A DNA stretch of 34,960 nt from Paludibacteraceae bacterium (GCA_024401475.1 JAKSKZ010000039.1:1-34960), one strand, 5' to 3'. Shown: positions 17,181 through 25,620, counted from the stretch's first letter. Numbers and translations: made by a program. The notes: generated from the sequence alone by a model not told the origin.

Positions 17181-18143
17181 TTATTCAAAATCCACCCATT
17201 CGCCTAATTCGGCAGGGTCGCGATAAATACGCCAGTATATTTCAGTCTCTTCTAATTTGTTTGCAGGAATAAACTCTGTCATTGTAGGCTCTCCGTTCTT
17301 CCATTGGTATGTTTTGACTCCTTTGGAGTCTCTTGTTATTAGGTTATGGGCATTGGCTCCTATCCAAGTGTTTTCGCCTCCTTTGTCGTCATAACTGATG
17401 AATAGGGGGTCGCCTCCCTTTGTCCAAAGCATGGCTACTTTTACCTCTTTTTCAGTTCCTCCTTTCATGAATGCCTCGAAGGATCCGCTATGATCGATGT
17501 CAACCAGCAAGAAGTGTGTCGGAACAATGCCGTAGGCTTTTTTAAATGACTCCTTGGCCGTCTCAATTGGACAAGGGAAGAGAGATTTGGCTAAACTTGG
17601 ATTAGTGCCAGGCGTTTCAAAGGTTGCATTCGCCTCCTCGTTATAAGGTTGTGTTTCGAATGTCTTATAGCCAATTGTTTTTTCTCCAAGTATGAAGTGT
17701 CCGTTGTCAAATTCATCTGAATCATTGATTGCCCAAACATGGTGACCGCAGCACTTGTTGTTGTGATACTCATGAACTTCGAAGAATTTGGTGCCTACAA
17801 AGTTGTCCAAATAAGAGTTTCCAAAGAAAGGTATGGTGAACGATGTGCCATTCTTGCGATAGTAGGTGCTCCAACCTGAAACATTGCCATTCTCATCTAT
17901 TTGATAGTCAATACGCATTGCTCGTTCGTCGTCAAGGAGTAGTTTGGCCGCCATTTTTGTGATGTTTGACTTTTGAACTGTGGAATTGTTTTCCACCTTC
18001 GCCTCCTTGCTTCTAATTGGTGCTCTGCTGCTATCGTTATTTGTAGTGGATATAACTTCATTCTCGGGTTGCTTATTGCTGTTTGGTTCGCCACAGGCAG
18101 TGAGCATCAATAACCCAAGCCCCAAATAAAGACTCTTGTTCAT
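17181..18143 (-). CDS. Lipoprotein of unknown function
   Basis: From the ATG at 18143 (MNKSLYLGLG) the protein has 320 residues, with a lipobox ending LTAC (Cys17). Upstream in-frame ATGs at 18185 and 18155 would put charged residues before the signal and were rejected. A short polar linker is followed by a folded domain with CCGHHVWAINDSDEFDNGHFILG, SLFPCPIETAKESFKKAYG and LLVDIDHSGSFEAF, the last resembling a Ca-binding D.D.SG loop. The family was not recognised. It has its own region with terminators on both sides and is probably monocistronic. Confidence 0.85.
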   Translation of the reverse strand: MNKSLYLGLGLLMLTACGEPNSNKQPENEVISTTNNDSSRAPIRSKEAKVENNSTVQKSNITKMAAKLLLDDERAMRIDYQIDENGNVSGWSTYYRKNGTSFTIPFFGNSYLDNFVGTKFFEVHEYHNNKCCGHHVWAINDSDEFDNGHFILGEKTIGYKTFETQPYNEEANATFETPGTNPSLAKSLFPCPIETAKESFKKAYGIVPTHFLLVDIDHSGSFEAFMKGGTEKEVKVAMLWTKGGDPLFISYDDKGGENTWIGANAHNLITRDSKGVKTYQWKNGEPTMTEFIPANKLEETEIYWRIYRDPAELGEWVDFE

Positions 18144-18225
18144 ATGTTCATACATTATTTTAATTTGCGAGCAAAGATAGAACATTTATAGAACATTTTA
18201 AATGTTTAGGTTTTAGATAGTCCTT

Positions 18226-18276
18226 GTAAAAAACAAAGAGGGCTTTGTTAGCACATATACTAACAAAGCCCTCTTT
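18226..18276 (-). terminator. Strong intrinsic terminator after the TonB receptor-DUF362 unit
   Basis: A perfect 17-bp stem (18235-18251 with 18260-18276, 8-nt loop) is followed on the minus strand by a T-rich tract. It ends the transcript of the DUF362 gene 22 nt after its stop. Confidence 0.9.
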
Positions 18277-18297
18277 ATAAGAAGAGAGGAGGTGGGT

Positions 18298-19329
18298 CTA
18301 TTTATCTACACTCACCAAATTGTATTCTCGGCTGCCAAGGCCGATTTTTTCTCCCCATTCCATGATGTGTGTGCCGTGTTGTTGTGCGATGCGGTCAAGC
18401 AATGGCTGGTTGTTGTTATGCTCGTCATTGTGGATTTTGCTGACAATGTCGTAGCAAGCTTGATCGAGTGCGACAGGATCGAGACTGGCTAAAATGCCGT
18501 AGTCGGCAATGATAGGCTCTTGAGGGTTGCCGTTGCAGTCGCAGTCGATACTCATTTTGTACATTACGCTGATGTAGAGAATCTTCTTGCCTCCGTCAAA
18601 ATAGTTGTGGACGGCTTGGGCTGCTGCCGCCATTGATTCAACAAATCCGTCTTGATTATCCACGTGTTCCCAGAGTTCTTCTACTTTCTCTGTATATCCT
18701 GCCGTGTGGATGTATGCCTTTCCGCTACTAGAACCTACGCCGATAGATGCATTTTTTAGCACGCCACCAAGTCCAGCCATTTGATGTCCTTTGAAGTGGG
18801 CAAGGTTAATCATGAAATCATAGTTCTTTAAGTGAGAACCCACAATGTCGTATTTGATGTGTGTTGTGTCTTCGACTGGAATGCGCATGTCTCCCTCTTC
18901 GTCCATGATGTCAACTTTTGCAATCTCCAAAAATCCACGCTCTTTGATTGCTTCCCAATGAGCCTCGGTTGTGTTGCGCGTGCCTGCGTATGCTGTGTTG
19001 CATTCTACGATGGCCACGGAGTTGCCCTCTACGGAAGCAAGCGTGTCGATTAAAGGTTTGAGCATGTTAGGGCGGAGGTAACCTGTTTTCTCCGATTCTC
19101 CAGTGGAGATTTTTACAGCAATGCGACCAGTAGCTTCACGGCCCAAAGCTTGGTACATTTTGACAATAGCCTCTGGAGTGATTTCTCTAGTGACAAATAC
19201 AGTCGGCTTTTGAACAGAAATCGTCTCTTGCTTCTCTGAGTTGTCTTGGCTTGTTTGAGACGTTTGTTTGTTGTTGCATCCTGTCAAAGCCAATGCAAAG
19301 AGAGAGAATGCTAATGTAATTCTTTTCAT
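18298..19329 (-). CDS. DUF362-domain lipoprotein
   Basis: This 343-residue protein has a signal ending LALTGC, so Cys18 would be lipidated, then a Ser/Gln-rich linker. The DUF362 domain is clear: VFVTREITPEAIVKMYQALGR, RPNMLKPLIDTL, NLAHFKGHQMAGLGGVLKNA and the C-terminal CDCNGNPQEPIIADYGILAS followed by LDPVALDQACYDIV. DUF362 proteins are often fused to ferredoxin domains; none is present here. The three Cys near residues 267-298 could bind metal or a cluster. It starts 19 nt after the TonB-dependent receptor and shares a transcript with it, which suggests a link to uptake of a metal or metal complex. That link is inference. Confidence 0.9.
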   Translation of the reverse strand: MKRITLAFSLFALALTGCNNKQTSQTSQDNSEKQETISVQKPTVFVTREITPEAIVKMYQALGREATGRIAVKISTGESEKTGYLRPNMLKPLIDTLASVEGNSVAIVECNTAYAGTRNTTEAHWEAIKERGFLEIAKVDIMDEEGDMRIPVEDTTHIKYDIVGSHLKNYDFMINLAHFKGHQMAGLGGVLKNASIGVGSSSGKAYIHTAGYTEKVEELWEHVDNQDGFVESMAAAAQAVHNYFDGGKKILYISVMYKMSIDCDCNGNPQEPIIADYGILASLDPVALDQACYDIVSKIHNDEHNNNQPLLDRIAQQHGTHIMEWGEKIGLGSREYNLVSVDK

Positions 19330-19348
19330 ATCTGCGATTTTTTTATTT

Positions 19349-21250
19349 TTAAAATTCGATGTTTACGCCACCCATGAAGGTTGCTTTGGGCATTGGCATG
19401 CCTGCGATATATTCATATTCTTGAGCTAAAAGATTGTCTCCTTTTGCCCAAATGTTGAGCCATTTGCAAGCTTGGAAGCCGACCGTAGCGTTCACTAAAG
19501 TGAAATCCTCTTTGATTTCAGCATCGCCTACTTGCGTGTAGAGACCATTGACTTGCATGACGCCTACGTTTGCCTTCCAACGGCCATATTGTGTTGCAAT
19601 GCCTAAATATCCTTTGTAGGTCGGAGCTGAAACGACTGGTGTCTCCATGTGTAGGTAGGAGTGGTTGGTGTTCAATCGCCAATGCTTGTTGATTTGGAAG
19701 TTGGCATCCGCTTCTGCACCGCAATTTTTTAACTCTCCTGTGTTGATGTTTTTCTTGCCATTTTCAACTGCCACGGTTTGAATGATATTGTCTGCTTCTG
19801 TATAGAAGACGTTAACCCCGTAATTCAATCGATTGTTTGAAATGTGATGTCTCCATGAGAGTTCGTAGTTCCAAAGTCTCTCTGGCTCAAGGTCTGTATT
19901 TGAAGGAGGGTAGAGGTACATCTCCTTCATAGTTGGATTTCTAAAGCCTTTGCTTGCCATCAGTTGGATTTCTCCGTTTTTGATAGGATTGATTTCGATA
20001 CCTGCTTGAGGAATCCATTCTCCTTTGGTTATCGTGTGGTAGTCATATCGAATGCCAGCATTGATAGATAGCCAACGCGTCAAGGATTGGTTGATGTTGA
20101 TATAACCTGCTATCTCGTCGTTAGATTCCTCTCCGCTTTGTTTTGTGCCGTTTTCAACCTCTTCGCCTGTCTCGCGGTTGGTGTACCATGTGTGTCCGTA
20201 GATGTGTTGATAGTCAACACCTGCTCTGATTTGGCTAAAACTCCAAATGTGAACGTCTTGGTAGAGGCTGGCACCCATGATGGCATCCTCTGATCGGAAA
20301 AGGTTCTTTTGAGGCGTTCCTCCTTCTTTTTTGTATCCGTCGTTGATTTTATGGCGGCCGAAATTGTCGAAGATGGTCAATCGTCCTTCTGTGTGGCAGT
20401 GGTTGGCAATTTCATAGAAATTATCTAAGCCTACCGAAACGTTTCCTCTTGTAATCCATTGGTCGGCCTCTTCCATAGGAACATTGATTGTTCCCGGGTA
20501 AGATGCATTGAAATGTGTGACGTCGGCAGAGATGTTTCCTCTCCAGTTTTCGTTGAAGTCGTAGTTGGCTTTGCCGAAACCGCCGAATTGCTCAAACTCC
20601 ATGTTGGGGCGATGGTTGTCTGTGCGGTTGTATTGCCCTGCCAATGTGCTGGAGAACTTTCCTTTTTTGTATTGGTTGCTGGCTTCGGCTTGGACGGTAC
20701 CGTAACTACCACCTCCTAAATTGATGTTGTTGAGAACACCGTCTTTCTCCATCTTTCGACTCTCGATGCTGATTACACCTCCCATAGCGTTGGATCCGTA
20801 GATGAGGGATGCTGGTCCTCGTAGAACTTCCACTTTCCCCACGTTCATGGTTTGGTAGGAGTCGGCAATAGAGTGCCCGAAAACGCCGTTGTATTGTGGT
20901 GTTCCGTCAATGACGACCAAAACTTGTCCCGCTCCAGAGGAAATTCCTCGCAACATCATGCCTCCTGCACTTCCGCCTGAGACACCATAGCCCATCATGC
21001 CACGACCTGTTGCTATTAGTCCTGGCACTTGCTCTGTCAAGGTGGGGAGGATGTTGGTCCTTTCGTTTTGCGTGAGCTCATCTCTCTCTATTTCTGTCGT
21101 GATTTGGGATGAGTGCTTAATCTCTGTTAGGTGGTGGTGTCCGGTGACTTCAATCTCGTTCAGTTCCGAATTCATTTCGGCAGTTTGGGCCGATGCGGAG
21201 CTGGCCAAGACCAAAGATGCTAATGTTAGGAATTTGATTTTTTTGTCCAT
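19349..21250 (-). CDS. TonB-dependent outer membrane receptor
   Basis: From the ATG at 21250 (MDKKIKFLTLASLVLA) the protein has 633 residues, with a signal peptide ending in ASA. The plug domain (about residues 35-165) shows a TonB-box-like start (EIEVTGHH), NILPTLTEQVPGLIATG, MMLRGISSGAGQVLVVIDGTP and the typical GKVEVLRGPASLIYGSNAMGG. The rest is a 22-strand barrel pattern ending in Phe. There is no N-terminal carboxypeptidase-like domain and no SusD partner, so this is a siderophore, heme or vitamin-type receptor and not a glycan receptor. His-rich GHHHLTEIKH after the signal may touch metal. No cobalamin riboswitch-like leader was recognised upstream. Confidence 0.95.
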   Translation of the reverse strand: MDKKIKFLTLASLVLASSASAQTAEMNSELNEIEVTGHHHLTEIKHSSQITTEIERDELTQNERTNILPTLTEQVPGLIATGRGMMGYGVSGGSAGGMMLRGISSGAGQVLVVIDGTPQYNGVFGHSIADSYQTMNVGKVEVLRGPASLIYGSNAMGGVISIESRKMEKDGVLNNINLGGGSYGTVQAEASNQYKKGKFSSTLAGQYNRTDNHRPNMEFEQFGGFGKANYDFNENWRGNISADVTHFNASYPGTINVPMEEADQWITRGNVSVGLDNFYEIANHCHTEGRLTIFDNFGRHKINDGYKKEGGTPQKNLFRSEDAIMGASLYQDVHIWSFSQIRAGVDYQHIYGHTWYTNRETGEEVENGTKQSGEESNDEIAGYININQSLTRWLSINAGIRYDYHTITKGEWIPQAGIEINPIKNGEIQLMASKGFRNPTMKEMYLYPPSNTDLEPERLWNYELSWRHHISNNRLNYGVNVFYTEADNIIQTVAVENGKKNINTGELKNCGAEADANFQINKHWRLNTNHSYLHMETPVVSAPTYKGYLGIATQYGRWKANVGVMQVNGLYTQVGDAEIKEDFTLVNATVGFQACKWLNIWAKGDNLLAQEYEYIAGMPMPKATFMGGVNIEF

Positions 21251-21422
21251 TATCTGTTTGTTTTCGAGTATGCTAAAAATCATCGTAAAATTATAGATTG
21301 TCACTTTATTCTTGATTATCTGTTTTTAGGGTAAAATGACCAATTTTTCGGAAAAGGAATCTTTGATTGACAAAAACGATGGTGTCGTCGTATCCTTTGA
21401 AAAACAATATGCTTTAAATAGC

Positions 21423-21454
21423 AAAAAAAAGGAGCGAATTTCTTCGTTCCTTTT
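21423..21454 (-). terminator. Intrinsic terminator of the tRNA-Asp gene
   Basis: A 12-bp stem (21427-21438 with 21443-21454, one G-T pair) with a 4-nt loop is followed on the minus strand by a T tract (A run at 21423-21430 on the plus strand). Confidence 0.8.
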
Positions 21455-21460
21455 CTTTTG

Positions 21461-21534
21461 CGGTGCGTACGGGACTCGAACCCGTGACCCCATGCGTGAC
21501 AGGCATGTATTCTAACCAGCTGAACTAACGCACC
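21461..21534 (-). tRNA. tRNA-Asp (GTC)
   Basis: On the minus strand the 74 nt fold into a full cloverleaf: acceptor GGTGCGT with ACGCACC, D arm GTTC with GAAT, anticodon stem CATGC with GCATG around the loop CTGTCAC (anticodon GTC), and a T arm ACGGG-TTCGAGT-CCCGT. The discriminator base is G, as expected for tRNA-Asp. CCA is not encoded. Confidence 0.97.
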
Positions 21535-21716
21535 AACACTTTATGTCTGCATCCCCTTTCTTCGGTTTTGCGATGCAAAGGTATGCCAAAATCTTTAATT
21601 CTGCAATAGGTGTGGTGAATTTTTTTTGAGAGGCTTTGCAATTTCTTTTTTAAGAAGTGTTTCTGCTGTACAAGATAGTACCAATTCCTAACTTTGAAAA
21701 AGATGGCGTCCCTTTG

Positions 21717-21740
21717 ATTTTATGTTGTACAACATAAAAT
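21717..21740. promoter_or_regulatory. Perfect 24-bp palindrome, possible operator
   Basis: The half-site is ATTTTATGTTGT and the second half is its exact reverse complement, with no spacer. It lies 30 nt upstream of the TATTTTTG element at 21771, where a repressor or activator dimer could act. No T run follows it, so it is not a typical terminator. Confidence 0.5.
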
Positions 21741-21770
21741 GTGGGGGGGTATAAAATGGGAAATGTGTAT

Positions 21771-21778
21771 TATTTTTG
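21771..21778 (+). promoter_or_regulatory. Possible -7 promoter element for the FISUMP gene run
   Basis: TATTTTTG matches the TAnnTTTG consensus; no clear TTTG box is found at the expected -33 distance. Confidence 0.4.
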
Positions 21779-21934
21779 CGGCGTGAAATAAGGATGGGGC
21801 GTGTGAAGCCTCTACGATTTAAACGATTCGAAAAAGTGAAATTACGAGGGTTGCCCTAAACTTATATTGCATAGTATAAATTGAGAACAAATGTTGTTGA
21901 ATTTAATGCTAAATAATAATTTATTAAATCGTTT

Positions 21935-22627
21935 ATGAAAGTTTTAATTACGTCTTTTTCGATGCTATTGATGGGCTTTTCTGTATATGCCAAAGATTGT
22001 ATCGATATTGAATTTACAGACGGTTCTCACAAAAAGATTTCTGTGAAATACGCAGAGATTACTTTTGAAGACATCGATAGAACCGTTTCTGGTAGTGTTG
22101 CATCCCACGACTATGTGGACCTTGGTCTTTCTGTTAAGTGGGCAACTTGTAACTTGGGAGCAGAAAAACCACAGGATAAGGGCGATTATTACATGTATGG
22201 TGACATAGTTCCAGCGACCTCAAGAGAAAATGCTTATAATCCTCCTTTTAGTAGTTGGGAGGCTCTACCAAGCCAATACGATGCTGCTACAGTAAATTGG
22301 GGCGAGGAGTGGAGAATGCCTACCAAAGAAGAATTCCAAGAATTATTTGAAGGATGTAATTGGTCAAAAATTGAAGAAGGCGGTAGAACAATATTTGTAG
22401 GTACTTCAATCAAAACAAAAAATACAATTTTTTTGCCAGCCGCTGGAGATTATAATACTTACTCATTACAGGTTGAAAATGACAATAAGGAGGCTAATTA
22501 CAGAACCTCAAATCGTCAAGGATATCTATCAGTGTGTGTAAATGTATCAAAGTGGTACAGCTTGAATTTCGAAACTGCAAATTGGGATAAAAAATGGGGT
22601 ATTTGCGTCCGTCCTGTAACAAAATAA
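21935..22627 (+). CDS. Exported FISUMP-type protein, single module
   Basis: This 230-residue protein has a signal peptide ending VYA. A short strand segment CIDIEFTDGSHKKISVKYAEITFED follows; this resembles the N-terminus of the next two genes. The main domain is of the Fibrobacter succinogenes major paralogous (FISUMP-like) type: YVDLGLSVKWATCNLGA, GDYYMYGD, AATVNWGEEWRMPTKEEFQEL, NTIFLPAAG and a C-terminal WGICVRPVTK. These domains occur in secreted or surface proteins of Bacteroidales; their function is not established. It is the first of three closely spaced genes. Confidence 0.88.
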   Translation: MKVLITSFSMLLMGFSVYAKDCIDIEFTDGSHKKISVKYAEITFEDIDRTVSGSVASHDYVDLGLSVKWATCNLGAEKPQDKGDYYMYGDIVPATSRENAYNPPFSSWEALPSQYDAATVNWGEEWRMPTKEEFQELFEGCNWSKIEEGGRTIFVGTSIKTKNTIFLPAAGDYNTYSLQVENDNKEANYRTSNRQGYLSVCVNVSKWYSLNFETANWDKKWGICVRPVTK

Positions 22628-22634
22628 GATAGAG

Positions 22635-23099
22635 ATGAAAGTATTAAAGAACATATTGATTGGGGCTTCGCTTCTTAGTGCGACATCCCTTTATGCGATT
22701 GGCGACTGTGTCGTTGTCGATATGATAAACGGAGATAGTTATAAATTCCTATTCACGGAGAATCCAATCCTCAACTTTGAGGACGGCGTATTAGATGTGT
22801 CAGCAAACTCAACATTAAGAGTATTGGTTGACGATGTGGAAGGAATCTCTTTCCCAAGCAACACAACTGGATTGGAAAGTGTTGACAATACGGCTATTAC
22901 CTTAAGTGTGGAGGATGAGAATCTTTCCATTCAAAACGCAGAACCCAACTCCAAGATATTGTTGGCGACAATAAATGGTATGTTGATTAAGGAATCGACT
23001 ACGGATGCGGAGGGTAGGGCAACTGTTAAGGTTCCTGCTAAGAAAGATGTTTATATCCTTAGTGTCGGTCAGAAATCTATTAAGTTCATCCTTAAATAA
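22635..23099 (+). CDS. Small exported protein with degenerate sorting-domain-like C-terminus
   Basis: This 154-residue protein has a signal peptide ending LYA. The mature N-terminus (CVVVDMINGDSYKFLFTENP) parallels that of its two neighbours. The C-terminal half (about residues 80-154) has the beta pattern of Bacteroidales C-terminal secretion domains: LSVEDENLSIQNAEPNSKI, LATINGMLIKES, VYILSVGQKSIKFILK. It lacks the FISUMP domain. It may supply the surface-targeting domain missing from its neighbours, or be an independent secreted protein. It begins 7 nt after the previous gene and ends 12 nt before the next. Confidence 0.8.
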   Translation: MKVLKNILIGASLLSATSLYAIGDCVVVDMINGDSYKFLFTENPILNFEDGVLDVSANSTLRVLVDDVEGISFPSNTTGLESVDNTAITLSVEDENLSIQNAEPNSKILLATINGMLIKESTTDAEGRATVKVPAKKDVYILSVGQKSIKFILK

Positions 23100-23111
23100 T
23101 AGCGGAGAAAG

Positions 23112-25475
23112 ATGAAAAGAATATTACTCGCAATTTTTGCTATTGCTTTGTTTGGTTCATTTGCGAATGCAACCAAATATATGTGCGTCAAATTGAACAG
23201 CGGCGAAACGCTATATTACCCAGTAGATGATATTGTTGATGCTAATGTCAGCAGATGTGAATTGCCTGCCAACGAGGTTGGAGGATTTGAATATGTTGAC
23301 TTGGGTTTGCCAAGTGGATTGCTTTGGGCGACTCATAACATCGGTGCGTTTGAATCGTATGAATATGGAGATTATTATGCGTATGGAGAAACAACGACAA
23401 AGGACAAGTATGTCAATGACAACTCTGCGTGGTTAGGTGGTCTTGCCGAGAGATATAAAAAGGCTTCCGACTTTTTTGTAGAAAATAATGATACTATTCT
23501 CAAGTTGGAGGATGATGCTGCTTATGTTAACTGGGGTAACGATTGGAGAATGCCTACATTTAGAGACCAACAAGAATTGATAGAGGGATGTACTTGGGAG
23601 TGGAAAGAAAACTATCAAGAATCTGGTATTAACGGAATACTTGGCACATCAAAAGTAAACAGAAATACAATATTCTTTCCTGCTGCTGGAAATAAGTTTA
23701 CTATGCCAGATTCCGGGTTCCCTTATGAGTACTATAATCCAGAAAATTCCACATGGAGTGAGAATGGTATGGTTGTAATGGGCGCTTCTACACATAAATA
23801 CGGAGATGGCGTTCAATGGAAATGTGAAATAATAGCTTCTTCTGATGGTAATAAGGTCGTTTGGTATGGTCATAGCCATAACCCTAGTTATGAGGACTAT
23901 TATAATCCAGGAGTTGCAGGTGGAGTGACTATTCGACCGGTTGTAAACAAATCTTGCAGGGTGATATTTGTAGATACATACTCTAATAAAAAGTATGAGG
24001 TTTATGTGCCACAGGGAGGTATTGCAGTGTCTCCAGTGACACCTTCTATGCCAGGCAAACAGTTCGCAGGATGGTCAAAGAGCACAGATAGAGTGACAGA
24101 AGACATGACCGTATTTTCTATGTTTAATGATATAGTTACTATTAGCGGAACTGCAGGCAAATATGATTATGTTGACTTGGGGCTTTCTAGTGGAACAATA
24201 TGGGCAACTTACAATGTAGGAGCTGCAAATGCGGCCGAGGGTGGAGATAGATTTGCATGGGGTGAGACTGAAGCAAAAGATGAATACACGTCGGCAAACT
24301 ACAAATGGTGGGATGCTAAAAGCTCAACATACACTAAGTACAGCGCTGAAAGTGACAAAAAAACAGAGTTAGACTCAGAAGATGATGCAGCGACAGCGAA
24401 CTGGGGTGATGGTTGGCGCATACCAACAAAAGAAGAAATGGATGAGTTGCTTGCTGCTTGTACATGGGAGTTGTCTGAAGACTATAAAGGTAGTGGTTTG
24501 TCAGGAGTGGTTGGTACATCTTCATCAAATGGAGCTACAATCTTCTTCCCTATAAATGGTAAAGCAAAAGGACTATATTGGGAATCTTCACTTGTAGGAG
24601 AAGGGTTGAATCCTTCACGAGCTAATAGCCTTTACTTTTCTACATCAGTGGAACCACTAAATTACGAAACCACCCGTGGAAAAGGCGCTTATGTTCGCCC
24701 TGTAATTAAGAAGTCGTACAAGGTAGTATTTGCAGACACATACTCAGATAAAAAGTATGAGGTTAATGTACCGCAGGGAGGTATAGCAGTGTCTCCAGTG
24801 ACACCATCTATTCCAGGCAAGGAGTTTGTAGGATGGTCAGAAAGCACAGATAACGTGCAGAAAAACATGACTGTATATGCTATATTTAGAGATATAGTAA
24901 CTGTTAGCGGTACTAAGGACAAATATGATTATGTTGACTTGGGACTTCCTAGTGGAACAAAGTGGGCAACCTATAATGTAGGAGCTAAAAACGCAGCCGA
25001 GGGTGGAGATAGATTTGCATGGGGTGAGACTGAAGCAAAAGATGAATACACGTCGGCAAACTACAAATGGTGGGATGCTAAAAGCTCAACATACACTAAG
25101 TACAGCGCTGAAAGTGACAAAAAAACAGAGTTAGACTCAGAAGATGATGCAGCGACAGCGAACTGGGGTGATGGTTGGCGCATACCAACAAAAGAAGAAA
25201 TGGATGAGTTGCTTGCTGCTTGTACATGGGAGTTGTCTGAAGACTATAAAGGTAGTGGTTTGTCAGGAGTGGTTGGTACATCTTCATCAAATGGAGCTAC
25301 AATCTTCTTCCCTATAAATGGTAAAGCAAAAGGACTATATTGGGAATCTTCACTTGTAGGAGAAGGGTTGAATCCTTCACGAGCTAATAGCCTTTACTTT
25401 TCTACATCAGTGGAACCACTAAATTACGAAACCACCCGTGGAAAAGGCGCTTATGTTCGCCCTGTTGTGAAGTAA
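23112..25475 (+). CDS. Large exported protein with three FISUMP-type modules and InlB-like repeats
   Basis: This 787-residue protein has a signal peptide ending ANA. Layout: a short N-terminal strand region like its neighbours (YMCVKLNSGETLYY), FISUMP module 1 (about residues 57-280), an InlB/Listeria-Bacteroides-type repeat (about 283-345, with FAGWSKSTD), module 2 (about 353-530), a second InlB-type repeat (about 536-600, FVGWSESTD), and module 3 (about 607-787). Each module runs from YVDLGL..G..WAT to a WRMPT or WRIPT strand and ends in RPV. Residues 375-530 and 629-784 are identical. The architecture is that of a repetitive surface adhesin-like protein; binding function is inferred only. 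No T9SS sorting domain is visible at the C-terminus. A strong terminator follows. Confidence 0.88.
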   Translation: MKRILLAIFAIALFGSFANATKYMCVKLNSGETLYYPVDDIVDANVSRCELPANEVGGFEYVDLGLPSGLLWATHNIGAFESYEYGDYYAYGETTTKDKYVNDNSAWLGGLAERYKKASDFFVENNDTILKLEDDAAYVNWGNDWRMPTFRDQQELIEGCTWEWKENYQESGINGILGTSKVNRNTIFFPAAGNKFTMPDSGFPYEYYNPENSTWSENGMVVMGASTHKYGDGVQWKCEIIASSDGNKVVWYGHSHNPSYEDYYNPGVAGGVTIRPVVNKSCRVIFVDTYSNKKYEVYVPQGGIAVSPVTPSMPGKQFAGWSKSTDRVTEDMTVFSMFNDIVTISGTAGKYDYVDLGLSSGTIWATYNVGAANAAEGGDRFAWGETEAKDEYTSANYKWWDAKSSTYTKYSAESDKKTELDSEDDAATANWGDGWRIPTKEEMDELLAACTWELSEDYKGSGLSGVVGTSSSNGATIFFPINGKAKGLYWESSLVGEGLNPSRANSLYFSTSVEPLNYETTRGKGAYVRPVIKKSYKVVFADTYSDKKYEVNVPQGGIAVSPVTPSIPGKEFVGWSESTDNVQKNMTVYAIFRDIVTVSGTKDKYDYVDLGLPSGTKWATYNVGAKNAAEGGDRFAWGETEAKDEYTSANYKWWDAKSSTYTKYSAESDKKTELDSEDDAATANWGDGWRIPTKEEMDELLAACTWELSEDYKGSGLSGVVGTSSSNGATIFFPINGKAKGLYWESSLVGEGLNPSRANSLYFSTSVEPLNYETTRGKGAYVRPVVK
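24234..24703 (+). repeat. First copy of a 470-bp identical tandem repeat within the modular gene
   Basis: Identical by eye to 24996-25465 at a distance of 762 bp (254 codons). The flanking parts of the two modules differ, including many silent positions, so the identity is confined to this block. Confidence 0.9.
24996..25465 (+). repeat. Second copy of the 470-bp identical tandem repeat
   Basis: Pairs with 24234-24703. The block ends four codons before the stop codon of the gene. Confidence 0.9.
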
Positions 25476-25495
25476 ACATTGTATGGTAATGAATT

Positions 25496-25533
25496 AAAAG
25501 GAGGGGTATCAAAAAAATGATACACCTCCTTTT
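25496..25533 (+). terminator. Intrinsic terminator of the FISUMP gene run
   Basis: A 16-bp stem (25496-25511 with 25518-25533, one mismatch or wobble) begins with A and ends with TTTT. It lies 20 nt after the stop codon. Confidence 0.85.
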
Positions 25534-25620
25534 GCATATGCACCTCTTTCCTGCATGCTTTCCAGTGCGAGGTGGATGCTGACGCCTTCGCCTGTGATGG
25601 GGCCGCCTTGTTTTTTTGTC
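25534..25620 (-). other. Possible 3' remnant of a gene cut at the IS end
   Basis: On the minus strand one frame through this stretch is open and protein-like, reading GGPITGEGVSIHLALESM followed by QERGAYA, and it continues into the terminator region. Its upstream side abuts exactly the 23-bp IS end at 25621. It could be the tail of a gene truncated when the element arrived. I do not recognise the family and the stretch is short, so this is a weak call. Confidence 0.25.

Larger units (their letters stand above)
21535..21934. other. 400-base non-coding leader region upstream of the FISUMP gene run
   Basis: No gene is seen. It holds a promoter-like TAACTTTG at 21689-21696, the palindrome at 21717-21740, a G run, and a second promoter-like TATTTTTG at 21771-21778. 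If the latter is used, the transcript has about 150 nt before the first start codon. Confidence 0.6.

Noticed and set aside
19349..21420. Cobalamin riboswitch or similar leader before the TonB-dependent receptor
   Set aside because: The 150 bases upstream of the receptor start contain no recognisable B12-box or conserved hairpin pattern.
24334..25290. Two identical antisense 64-residue frames in the repeat modules
   Set aside because: They are shadows of the same duplicated coding block on the other strand.
24234..25465. CRISPR-like or minisatellite array
   Set aside because: There are only two long copies inside an open reading frame, spaced by coding sequence; no short repeats with unique spacers.
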